NCBI GenBank assembly: GCA_018303545.1
Contig: JAGVXY010000010.1
Location: forward strand, 65,643-107,014
Direction: 5' to 3'
Source of the DNA: Candidatus Woesearchaeota archaeon
Lineage (GTDB): Archaea > Nanobdellota > Nanobdellia > SCGC-AAA011-G17 > JAGVXY01
Length of the DNA stretch: 41,372 nt
Position numbers and translations under genes: made by a program. The notes under the pieces were generated by a model that had not been told where the DNA came from, ran no database searches, and saw only the letters and a program-made list of their open reading frames with translations. Shown piece by piece: positions 1-8,214 of the stretch (positions are counted from its first letter, which is position 1; each line of letters begins with the position of its first letter).

Positions 1-882
1 TATACTAACGCAGATACAAAAATATTGATTGGAAAAGAACTTACCCAGGGTTTAGGTGCAGGTTCAATTCCCCAGATAGGTGAACAGGCGGCACGTGAAT
101 CAGAGCATGATGTCAAGCAGAAGATTCAGGGGGCCGATATGATATTTATCACCTGTGGTTTAGGTGGTGGTACAGGTACTGGTTCTGCTCCAGTTGTTGC
201 TGAGTTGGCAAAAAAGCAGGGTGCATTGACTGTGGCCATCGTTACATTGCCTTTTGAGATGGAAGGCAATCGCAGATATGAAAATGCAATTATAGGATTG
301 GAGAAGTTAGAAAACATTGTTGATACATTGATTGTTGTTCCAAATGACAAGCTTTTGGAATTGGCTCCAGGATTGCCTTTGCAGACAGCTTTCAAAATTG
401 CAGATGAAATTTTAACAAATGCAGTGAAGGGAATTGCTGAGATGGTTACAAAATCTGGTTTAGTAAACTTAGACTTTGCAGACATCAGGACTGTGATGAG
501 CAATGGAGGGGTAGCAATGATCGGGGTCGGAGAATCTGACACTGAAAACAGAGCCGCTGAAGCTGTTGAAAAAGCAATTACAAATCCTTTGCTTGATGTT
601 GATATTACTGGTGCCAATGGTGCCCTAATTAATATTGTCGGCGGTCCAGACTTAACGTTAGAAGAAGCGCGTCAAGTTGTCCAGACTGTTTCAGACAAGC
701 TTGATGAAGACGCCAGAGTCATTTGGGGTGCGCAGATTTCAGAAGATATGGATTCCACTTTAAGGACAATGCTTATCGTTACCGGTGTTAATTCACCGCA
801 GATATTCGGTCCAAGAAGAAAGGTTTCAGATAAGAATAAAAATGAAATGGAGAATGAACTAGGTATAGAGTTCGTTGATTAA
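1..882 (+). CDS. ftsZ: Cell division protein FtsZ, 5'-truncated by window edge
   Basis: Open from base 1 (YTNADTKILIGKELTQGLGAG...); tubulin signature GLGGGTGTGSAPVVAE; ends TAA at 880-882. Confidence 0.97.
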   Translation, partial: YTNADTKILIGKELTQGLGAGSIPQIGEQAARESEHDVKQKIQGADMIFITCGLGGGTGTGSAPVVAELAKKQGALTVAIVTLPFEMEGNRRYENAIIGLEKLENIVDTLIVVPNDKLLELAPGLPLQTAFKIADEILTNAVKGIAEMVTKSGLVNLDFADIRTVMSNGGVAMIGVGESDTENRAAEAVEKAITNPLLDVDITGANGALINIVGGPDLTLEEARQVVQTVSDKLDEDARVIWGAQISEDMDSTLRTMLIVTGVNSPQIFGPRRKVSDKNKNEMENELGIEFVD

Positions 883-885
883 AAA

Positions 886-1050
886 ATGGGAATGAGATCC
901 TTTTTGACCCAGTGTGTGCGTGTTTTTACAGTTACAAAGAAACCGTCCACTGCTGAATTCAAGATGACTTTGAAAGTCACAGGGATTGCAATCTTAATCA
1001 TTGGAGCAATAGGCTTCATAATCAGCGTTTTATATCAGATTATTGTTTGA
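886..1050 (+). CDS. secE: Protein translocase subunit SecE/Sec61 gamma (54 aa; too short for the ORF track)
   Basis: MGMRSFLTQCVRVFTVTKKPSTAEFKMTLKVTGIAILIIGAIGFIISVLYQIIV*; single C-terminal TM and conserved position directly before spt5. Confidence 0.88.
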   Translation: MGMRSFLTQCVRVFTVTKKPSTAEFKMTLKVTGIAILIIGAIGFIISVLYQIIV

Positions 1051-1055
1051 AAAAA

Positions 1056-1520
1056 ATGTCAGAAGCAAAATTATTCGCATTGAGGACGACCGCCAACCGC
1101 GAGGATCAAGTATTTGATTTTCTAAGTTCAAGCGCCGCAAAAAAAGAAGGCATATTCAGCATCATAAGACCACATGGGCTCAGAGGATATATTTTTGTTG
1201 AATCAGAAAGCGCAGCATTAATTGAGGAAGCCTCTAAGGGCATTCCTTATGCTCGAGGTATTTTGCCTCAACCGGTCCCTTACACTGAAATTGAGTCTAT
1301 GGTCGAGCAGGTCAAAGTTACTGTAAATATACAGAAGGATGATATCGTTGAAATCATATCCGGTCCTTTCAAGCGTGAAATGGCAAAAGTAACAAGGATT
1401 GATCAGACTAAGGAAGAAGTTGTCGTTGAATTATTGGAAGCGGCAGTTCCCATCCCTATAACTGTAAAGCTTGATTCTGTTAAGGTCGTAAGGCGTGACA
1501 CTGACGAGAAAAAAGAATAA
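1056..1520 (+). CDS. spt5: Transcription elongation factor Spt5 (NusG-like, NGN+KOW)
   Basis: MSEAKLFALRTTANREDQVFDFL... and KOW-like DDIVEIISGPFKREMAKVTRID; ATG at 1056 preferred over TTG at 1047. Confidence 0.93.
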   Translation: MSEAKLFALRTTANREDQVFDFLSSSAAKKEGIFSIIRPHGLRGYIFVESESAALIEEASKGIPYARGILPQPVPYTEIESMVEQVKVTVNIQKDDIVEIISGPFKREMAKVTRIDQTKEEVVVELLEAAVPIPITVKLDSVKVVRRDTDEKKE

Positions 1521-1552
1521 AGTTTAAATATCCTTTTATATTTTATTTCTTT

Positions 1553-1786
1553 ATGGTTAAAAAAATTAAAATAGAAGATGATAGGCGCAGTAAAGTAAGG
1601 AAAGCAGGAATCGCTCTGATGATTTGTTCTGGTTTGTTGTTCATTTTGCAGGGAGTTACAATGACCGGCTATGCAACAGCAGATGGTGCAGTAGCTGCAT
1701 CAGCTTCAACAAATATTGCTATCGCAGTGGTTATATTGCTGATTTCAGCGGTTTTGATTGCATTGAGCTACTTTTCCCTGAAGTAA
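1553..1786 (+). CDS. Small two-TM membrane protein, unknown function
   Basis: 77 aa with two hydrophobic stretches (IALMICSGLLFILQGVTM, IAIAVVILLISAVLIALSYF). Confidence 0.7.
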   Translation: MVKKIKIEDDRRSKVRKAGIALMICSGLLFILQGVTMTGYATADGAVAASASTNIAIAVVILLISAVLIALSYFSLK

Positions 1787-1934
1787 AATTTTTATTTTAT
1801 TTCATAAATCTGCCGGATTTTTTATGGTTTTTTCGTAATTATTTTAGTAATTTATTTCTAGTTTAAATTCACTTTCGGCAAATCCGGAATATTTTCATTT
1901 CAATCGAAAATTCTGCGTCTTTTCTTGGAAAACT

Positions 1935-1942
1935 GATTTTAA
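1935..1942 (+). promoter_or_regulatory. Putative TATA box of the ubiquitin-like operon
   Basis: TTTTAAAG about 50 nt upstream of ATG 1990, leaving room for a short leader with SD GGAGG at 1977-1981. Confidence 0.45.
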
Positions 1943-1989
1943 AGCCTTCAATTAATAGTAGTTAAAATTACAATTTGGAGGAAAACAAA

Positions 1990-2415
1990 ATGGATGAATT
2001 TCAGGAATACGAAGGTTTGGGAACATTGGATCCAACAGATCCATTTTCAAACATACAAATAAAAAAGCAAGAGTCATACATAAAGATGAGCAAGGCAGAT
2101 CTTGAAAGTTTACTATATAAAACGGTAAAATTTGAAGAGCTCAAAACATTTGAAAATGCAGTGAATTATATGCTCAAAGATGAATCAGTATACTCTAGCG
2201 ACCCTAAAGCAGTTAATCTTTTTAAAGAATTGAAAGAAGACTATAATTCGCAGGGGCAGGGTAATGTTTTTGTTTTGAAGGCTGTTGATGCATTTGGAAA
2301 AAAGAAAAATGTGACTTTATCGGAAAATATTGAACCCTATATTGTGGATATAGCTAATGGATTCAAATATCTCAATATAGAAACCGAATTTATCAGCGGT
2401 CAGGGAGGGCAGTGA
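1990..2415 (+). CDS. Unknown small protein, first gene of ubiquitin-like operon; candidate modifier (C-terminus ...ISGQGGQ)
   Basis: SD GGAGG precedes ATG 1990 (track start 1975 is a TTG inside the SD region); C-terminal beta-hairpin/helix-like stretch VFVLKAVDAFGKKKNVTLSENIEPYIVDIANGFKYLNIETEFIS; no family recognised. Confidence 0.8.
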   Translation: MDEFQEYEGLGTLDPTDPFSNIQIKKQESYIKMSKADLESLLYKTVKFEELKTFENAVNYMLKDESVYSSDPKAVNLFKELKEDYNSQGQGNVFVLKAVDAFGKKKNVTLSENIEPYIVDIANGFKYLNIETEFISGQGGQ

Positions 2416-3374
2416 TGCCTTCTCTTTTTGATTTTATTGATTCTGAACTCTGCGTTTTAAGAGATTTTGATATTTATAATAAAACTCGCAATAAAACAAA
2501 TAATTTCATATTCATAAATAAGAACTATATCTATCTTTCAAAAAATCAGAATTTGCTAGATTATGAAAGGCAAAACCTAAGAACAAAAACACCTGCTTTC
2601 AAAAATAAGGAAGAGGAATATGCCTATACCCTATTGCATAAAGTCATTCCCGCAGCAGAACGCACAAGACTAATTGAAAAATGCAGCAATTTTGTAGATG
2701 AAAAATCTGCAGACAGTTTGATTGGGTCATTATTACCTGGCAATTGTTTTATTTTTAAAAATACTATTTATGGAATAAATGAAATTGAATCTCCAGTTGA
2801 AAATTGGATAATGCTTGGTGGAAAAAAGTATCAATTATTTGGGCATGATTATTTTAAACTTCCTCTCGAATGGATTAAGAAAAGATACAATGCTAAGCTT
2901 TCAATTGTAAATGGACAAAATTTAGAACAATTAATTTCATCAAAAGAATTTTTTGATGATTATACTAAAATAGGGTTTAAAATATCAGATAAAGGATTTT
3001 TTGCGGCATACAAGGTGGACTCTTTTATTATTGAATGCCCTCATACTCATGAAAAATATAAATTGCCTGATACGAAAATAGGTGTTAGGTTGGAAGAAGA
3101 TTGGAAGGGCAGGATAAAATTTGATACGCATATAGTTGTTCTTGAAGAAAATTACCTGCATCCAGCAGTGAATGGTACAAGCGCTTGTGTCGGCAATCTG
3201 AATAGTCAAAGGATAATCGACGCATTTCCTTCCGATATAGGTAAACAGATAGCCTTGCTTTTGAGGCGGGCTTGTATAACATTTAAAGAAGGATATCAAC
3301 AGGGCACAAAAACCTATTCGCATATATCTGATTCTAAATTTCAAGGATACAAGATTCCTGGAGGGCAAATATGA
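2415..3374 (+). CDS. E2-like (ubiquitin-conjugating-like, prokaryotic E2-type) protein
   Basis: ENYLHPAVNGTSACVGN resembles the E2 HPxV..G..C(L/V)G active-site region; candidate catalytic Cys codon TGT 3186-3188; encoded immediately before E1-like and JAB genes; TGATG overlap with upstream gene. Confidence 0.62.
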   Translation: MPSLFDFIDSELCVLRDFDIYNKTRNKTNNFIFINKNYIYLSKNQNLLDYERQNLRTKTPAFKNKEEEYAYTLLHKVIPAAERTRLIEKCSNFVDEKSADSLIGSLLPGNCFIFKNTIYGINEIESPVENWIMLGGKKYQLFGHDYFKLPLEWIKKRYNAKLSIVNGQNLEQLISSKEFFDDYTKIGFKISDKGFFAAYKVDSFIIECPHTHEKYKLPDTKIGVRLEEDWKGRIKFDTHIVVLEENYLHPAVNGTSACVGNLNSQRIIDAFPSDIGKQIALLLRRACITFKEGYQQGTKTYSHISDSKFQGYKIPGGQI

Positions 3375-4657
3375 ATTACTTGAGACAAGAAGGAATATTT
3401 GATCAGGGCATACTCAATCGATCCCACATTACCATTATTGGCGCCTCAGAGATTGGCAATAATTTGGCATTATACCTATGTGGCCTGGGCATTGGTGGTT
3501 TGACCATTATAGATAAGGAAAATGTTATGCAAGCTAATTGCATTTTTAGTCCAAATGATCGGGGTAAAAATAAGGCCATGGCTTTGTGTGAGAAAGTGAA
3601 TCAAATTAATGCAGACATCGAAACAGAAGCAATATCTATTGGTTTTGAAAAGAGCATGATAAAAAACAAAGACACGATTGTAAATGCGACAAACAAGATT
3701 ATAGATTTTTCAGGCATAAGTCAACCAATGTTTATTGCTTCAGCATCAAACTACTGCGCAAGTTTCACAACAGACCAAAAAAATTTGCCTGAATTTATGG
3801 GTCAAACTCAGGGGCCATTACCCAGCTCTATGATTTCAGCGATTTTGTTGGATGAAATAAGAAAGAGCATAATGCCCTTGGAGGGAGATATTAAATTTAA
3901 GGGGAGATTTAACTATCATCTTGACAGCAAATTTAGTCATAATCGTGAAATTAAGTTTTTGAATGGCATTTCTGCAGATTTTTCGAATGATAATGCATTG
4001 ATTGTCGGCGCTGGCGGAATAGGCACATATGTTTATATGAATTTGCTGGGATTCAATTTTAAAAATATCCATATATTTGATGGTGATTCAATTGAAGATC
4101 ATAATCTAAATAGGCAGGTTATGTTTTACAAGGCAATAGGAAAAAATAAGGCTGAGACTCTAGTTCGGAGGCTTTCTCATCTCGCACCAAAAACCGAATC
4201 GCGTTTTGCTAATCTTTTTATCGATGAATCTTTTTTGGATAGGCATCTTTCAAAATATAATTTTATATTTGGCTGTGTTGATAGCTGGAAAACTAGGAAG
4301 ATGCTCAGTGATTATGCCGTTAGATACAGCATACCATTTATCGACGGCACAGTTTCTGCATTTGGGGCGGGGGCATACGTTTATGTGCCTGAAAAGACGG
4401 CTTGTTTAGATTGTCAATTGGATTATACTCACTTAATTAAAGAATCAAAAAATGCAATTGGCACCTGTTTATTGGCAGCAAATTCAAATGTTGTAATGAA
4501 CAATGCATTAATCGGGAGTTACATGGCTTCTCTGGCTAGGGATATAAAACTTAATCGTGAATTGGTTTACTCAAATAAATTTAGATATAATTCAAAGAAA
4601 GGCAGGATTGACTTAGTCAAATCACCTGGTCCTTGTGATTGCGGGAGCAAAAAATGA
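3371..4657 (+). CDS. E1-like (ThiF/MoeB/UBA superfamily) activating enzyme with tandem adenylation-type domains
   Basis: C-terminal half: GAGGIG (4007-4024), FDGD, NLNRQ, GKNKAE, GCVDSWKTR, zinc-type CLDC...CDC; N-terminal half: ITIIGASEIGNNLALYL...IIDKEN...GKNKA, a degenerate second copy; ATGA overlap with upstream gene. Confidence 0.9.
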   Translation: MNYLRQEGIFDQGILNRSHITIIGASEIGNNLALYLCGLGIGGLTIIDKENVMQANCIFSPNDRGKNKAMALCEKVNQINADIETEAISIGFEKSMIKNKDTIVNATNKIIDFSGISQPMFIASASNYCASFTTDQKNLPEFMGQTQGPLPSSMISAILLDEIRKSIMPLEGDIKFKGRFNYHLDSKFSHNREIKFLNGISADFSNDNALIVGAGGIGTYVYMNLLGFNFKNIHIFDGDSIEDHNLNRQVMFYKAIGKNKAETLVRRLSHLAPKTESRFANLFIDESFLDRHLSKYNFIFGCVDSWKTRKMLSDYAVRYSIPFIDGTVSAFGAGAYVYVPEKTACLDCQLDYTHLIKESKNAIGTCLLAANSNVVMNNALIGSYMASLARDIKLNRELVYSNKFRYNSKKGRIDLVKSPGPCDCGSKK

Positions 4658-6303
4658 CAAATTATGTTAAATTAAGCCATGATGTAAGTAAAAAAATATT
4701 AGTTTATAGCCGGATTATTGAAGAAATAACAAGAGAAAAGTATACTGAATTTGGTGCAAGGTTGCTAAAAAAAGAAGGAGATATTGAAAACATTGCAACT
4801 AAAATCGAATTTGTCCAGCAATGGTCTACGCCCACTAACCTATGGAGTTTAGATGTCTATTATCCTGGTTATGAAGAGATGGGTTCATGGCATAGTCATC
4901 ACGTAATGAGCCATGTGCGCCACAGTTCTGCAGATCATAATTTTCTTTCTAATCATTACAGGCAGAAGGTAAGGAATATATTAAATGATGAATTGCTAAA
5001 TCCCCAGATCAACATAGAAGGAAATATGATAAGGATAGGTAGGGGTGTTAGAGAGGTGAATATTGAACTCCCAAATGAAATAAATTATAATAATATTCAT
5101 ATCTCAAATCCCAATGATATAACTTATTTCAGTCTTATTACTTATAATGATACAGAGCAGACGGGTAGATATGATCTTGAACAGCTCGTTGGTCGCGAAG
5201 AAAATAATTCGAGAAAAAGAAAAAACACAAACCCCTGCGACTCCGTAGATCATGTTTCCTTGATGACTGTTGGTTTGCAGACAGAACCGATAGATTTAGG
5301 CCATATAATAGAAGAAATTGGAGAAAAACTATTAATTGTCAATGGGCAAGAAGATATGATTAATGGTCAAGGGATTAAGATTAAAGATCATTCATTATAT
5401 AAAGAACGTTATCAGCAAGTTCTTGCTCGTTATACTCAAAGGCCAGAAGAAGTTATAACTGCAAATCCAGCGGAAGAAATGCCTTTTATTAAATCGGTAG
5501 ATACAGACATTATTCACGATGTGCCCCCAGCAACAGCAATCCCTGTAGCAGAACCAGATAATACAAGCGCTGTACAGACAGAAAATCTAGACCAAATTAT
5601 AGGTGAGATTACTGCTGCCCACAGAAGCACAAATAGTGATTTGCAGATATATAATTTAGTTTCGAAATATAATGATTTAGAAAGAGAAAATACCTACTAT
5701 ATGAAGTGCTTAGGTTATTTATTCATCGCAAAGGATCATCCTATTTGGAACAAGCATTACAAAACTTTAGATAAGTTAGCAAACGAAATTCCTTTTTCAA
5801 AATTAACAGACTTGGAAAGAAGAGATTATCTCAGGGTTTTTAGTCTTGCCGCATCAGATGATCAGCTTAATGGAACTCGTCACAAGAAAGTAAGATCATT
5901 GATAATGAAATTAACAAAGAAAATTGAAGCTGCAAGAGGCAGTAAATTGAATGAGATGATTGCAAATTATCCTGGTGATGACAGCAAATCCGTATTCATT
6001 TGGAACTTTTCGCAGCTGATGTATGCAGATCCGGTAAATTATATAAATTATAAGGTACAGAGGAAAGAATGGAGCCTTTCATATCATATTTTACTTCAGC
6101 ACATGCAAGAAGTTAATTTCAAATCAGATTTATCTGTTCAAGATTTAAGAAATTTAGAAACTATCTGCAATTCCGTTTCAGAGCGTTCAGTGCATATGCC
6201 TAGAAAAATGCGCAAGTCTCTGAAGAACTTAACAAAAAAAGTCAAGGAAAAAGTCAACAAAGCCAAAGCGCAGAAGTCTCAGCAAGGAGGGCAAAATGCC
6301 TGA
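4654..6303 (+). CDS. JAB/MPN (JAMM) metalloprotease, putative deubiquitinase-like, with long C-terminal extension
   Basis: JAMM motif GSWHSHHVMSHVRHSSAD (HxH-x8-S-x2-D; codons 4891-4935) in N-terminal domain; overlaps E1 stop (ATGA); Lys-rich C-terminus. Confidence 0.85.
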   Translation: MTNYVKLSHDVSKKILVYSRIIEEITREKYTEFGARLLKKEGDIENIATKIEFVQQWSTPTNLWSLDVYYPGYEEMGSWHSHHVMSHVRHSSADHNFLSNHYRQKVRNILNDELLNPQINIEGNMIRIGRGVREVNIELPNEINYNNIHISNPNDITYFSLITYNDTEQTGRYDLEQLVGREENNSRKRKNTNPCDSVDHVSLMTVGLQTEPIDLGHIIEEIGEKLLIVNGQEDMINGQGIKIKDHSLYKERYQQVLARYTQRPEEVITANPAEEMPFIKSVDTDIIHDVPPATAIPVAEPDNTSAVQTENLDQIIGEITAAHRSTNSDLQIYNLVSKYNDLERENTYYMKCLGYLFIAKDHPIWNKHYKTLDKLANEIPFSKLTDLERRDYLRVFSLAASDDQLNGTRHKKVRSLIMKLTKKIEAARGSKLNEMIANYPGDDSKSVFIWNFSQLMYADPVNYINYKVQRKEWSLSYHILLQHMQEVNFKSDLSVQDLRNLETICNSVSERSVHMPRKMRKSLKNLTKKVKEKVNKAKAQKSQQGGQNA

Positions 6304-6715
6304 TAAAATTAAAAATTCTGACTATAAACTGCTCGAGGCTCTTCGCATAGATTCTCGTGCAACTATTTCGCAGATATCAAAGCAGATTGGAATACCTGCA
6401 AATTTGGCATTTAGAATTATTAAAAGATTGGAATCTGGATGTTTATCTCGTTACTGCGCATCTCTAGATTTTTCAGCTCTTGGTTTTGGAATTCATATAT
6501 TTTTTATTGTAAAATCAAAGCCTTTGCCCGGATTAATAACTCAAAGTCCTAACATCAATGGGATATATAGGATAAGCGCAAATTATAGTTACCTTATTGA
6601 CGCATTTTTTAGAAGCCTAAATGAGGCAGATAAATTTGAAAATAATCTCAGGCATTTAGGGGTTCAGAAATTTTATGTTTCTTCTATCCTTAAATTAGAG
6701 GATGCAATAATATGA
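6296..6715 (+). CDS. Lrp/AsnC-like transcriptional regulator (HTH + RAM-like domain)
   Basis: DYKLLEALRIDSRATISQISKQIGIPANLAFRIIKRLESGCLSRY is an Lrp-type winged HTH; followed by RAM-length domain; SD GGAGG and overlap with upstream gene. Confidence 0.8.
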   Translation: MPDKIKNSDYKLLEALRIDSRATISQISKQIGIPANLAFRIIKRLESGCLSRYCASLDFSALGFGIHIFFIVKSKPLPGLITQSPNINGIYRISANYSYLIDAFFRSLNEADKFENNLRHLGVQKFYVSSILKLEDAII

Positions 6716-7683
6716 CTCCGGATCCCCTGGAAGAAGTAATCGGGGAATATTTTCCACGCCAGGAAAGGGATAATAGCCCACGAATGGCAGATTTACCTAT
6801 TCGTACCAACACAAGGCCAGATGTTTTGCAAGTCCCTCATCCAAACTTAGATTTCATTACAAGAGATTTAGGCCAAGTTCTTGCAAGATTTCAGAATTCA
6901 AGGCATCCTGAAGGATTAGTTAATCTGCAATCAAATTCATTTACGAATTATTTAAAAAATAAATTTACTCCCCTTATTAATTTTTCAGAGAATATAATAG
7001 ACTGCATTTCTGATAATTTTAAAGGCATTGCAGTAACTTCTTCAATGATAGGGATGCTTTCACTTGGGGTTTATGGTATCAATGCCTTGCCCTCTTCGAT
7101 TAATTTAAAACAGGTTTACTCTTACGTAATGCAATCCACTAAATCCAATTATGAAAAAATTTTCAGTTCTAATGATACATTATCCTATGAACCTGAAAAG
7201 GGGGTAAGCAAAGATATAGGTTTGATTTTCCCTGCTAAAGAAACAAAGCCTCTGCCAGATTATGAATATCTTAATCAAAAGCGTGAGCTTTCCTCATTGA
7301 TTTCAAAAATCGATTCGTCTATTGCAGAAATGAGGCAGTATACAAAACCACCAATTGATTATTCTTACATAGTTTCAGAGGCTAGAGAATATTTCAATGA
7401 GATGGATTCATACAGAGAAAGACTTGATGAAGATAATTTTGACAAGCTGAGTAACAGCGAAAGATATCCATTGACGGATGCAGGTTCAAAGATTGAAAAG
7501 CATACTGAATCAATAAAGGGATATCTCCGGGGTATAAAGGTTTTATGCGAAAATCGTATCTCTGAGCTTGAACGTAAATCTTCGCATTGGTTCACAAGAA
7601 AATCAAAAAAATCCAAATATGAACTTGACATTGAAGAAAAGCAAGAGATAATCTATGAAATCAATCGGTTGATATTAGAATAG
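6712..7683 (+). CDS. Unknown protein with one predicted TM and coiled-coil C-terminal half
   Basis: ATGA overlap with upstream gene; hydrophobic ITVTSSMIGMLSLGVYGINALP-like segment near the middle (GIAVTSSMIGMLSLGVYGINALP); charged helical C-terminus. Confidence 0.75.
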   Translation: MTPDPLEEVIGEYFPRQERDNSPRMADLPIRTNTRPDVLQVPHPNLDFITRDLGQVLARFQNSRHPEGLVNLQSNSFTNYLKNKFTPLINFSENIIDCISDNFKGIAVTSSMIGMLSLGVYGINALPSSINLKQVYSYVMQSTKSNYEKIFSSNDTLSYEPEKGVSKDIGLIFPAKETKPLPDYEYLNQKRELSSLISKIDSSIAEMRQYTKPPIDYSYIVSEAREYFNEMDSYRERLDEDNFDKLSNSERYPLTDAGSKIEKHTESIKGYLRGIKVLCENRISELERKSSHWFTRKSKKSKYELDIEEKQEIIYEINRLILE

Positions 7684-7715
7684 ATTTATATACTATTTTT
7701 CTCATTATTTATAGC

Positions 7716-8186
7716 ATGAAAGTCATCGTCGTAACAGGAACGCCTTGCACCGGCAAGACGACTATTGCTAAAGTTTTAGCTAAGAAACTAAAATGGAAAT
7801 ATTTGGATGTAAATAAAATCATTAAAAAATATAAATTAATAGAAAGTTATGATAAGTTAAGAAAAACAAATGAAGTCTCAATTAAAAAATTAAACAAAGC
7901 ATTGCTAAAAGAAATAAAAAGCAATTCCATTATAGACTCCCATTTATCACATTACCTGCCTAAAAAATCAGTTACATTATGCATTGTTTTAAAATGCTCA
8001 CTGAAAGATTTAAAGAAACGATTAATAAAAAGAAAATATCCTGAAATAAAGATAAAAGAAAATTTGGAGGCAGAAGCTTTTGAAACTTCTTTGGTAGAGT
8101 CTTCTAAGCATAAAAATGTTTTAGTGTTTGACACCTCAAAAGAGAGTAAGACAAGCATCCTTAAGATTATTCTGAAGCATATTTGA
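7716..8186 (+). CDS. AK6/Fap7-type adenylate kinase family P-loop protein
   Basis: GTPCTGKTT P-loop, IDSHLSHYLP motif; TTTATATA about 27 nt upstream of ATG. Confidence 0.85.
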   Translation: MKVIVVTGTPCTGKTTIAKVLAKKLKWKYLDVNKIIKKYKLIESYDKLRKTNEVSIKKLNKALLKEIKSNSIIDSHLSHYLPKKSVTLCIVLKCSLKDLKKRLIKRKYPEIKIKENLEAEAFETSLVESSKHKNVLVFDTSKESKTSILKIILKHI

Positions 8187-8214
8187 TATATTTGCTACAT
8201 TAACAATAAGTCAA

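Noticed and set aside
126-617. 163-aa minus-strand ORF opposite ftsZ
   Set aside because: Antisense shadow of a well-conserved FtsZ reading frame
1975-1989. TTG start for the first operon gene given by the ORF track
   Set aside because: TTG overlaps the GGAGG SD that serves ATG 1990
3381-6303. C-terminal GGQ in E2-like and JAB proteins as additional ubiquitin-like tails
   Set aside because: GGA GGG CAA is the SD of the following gene in each case, and neither protein looks like a beta-grasp modifier
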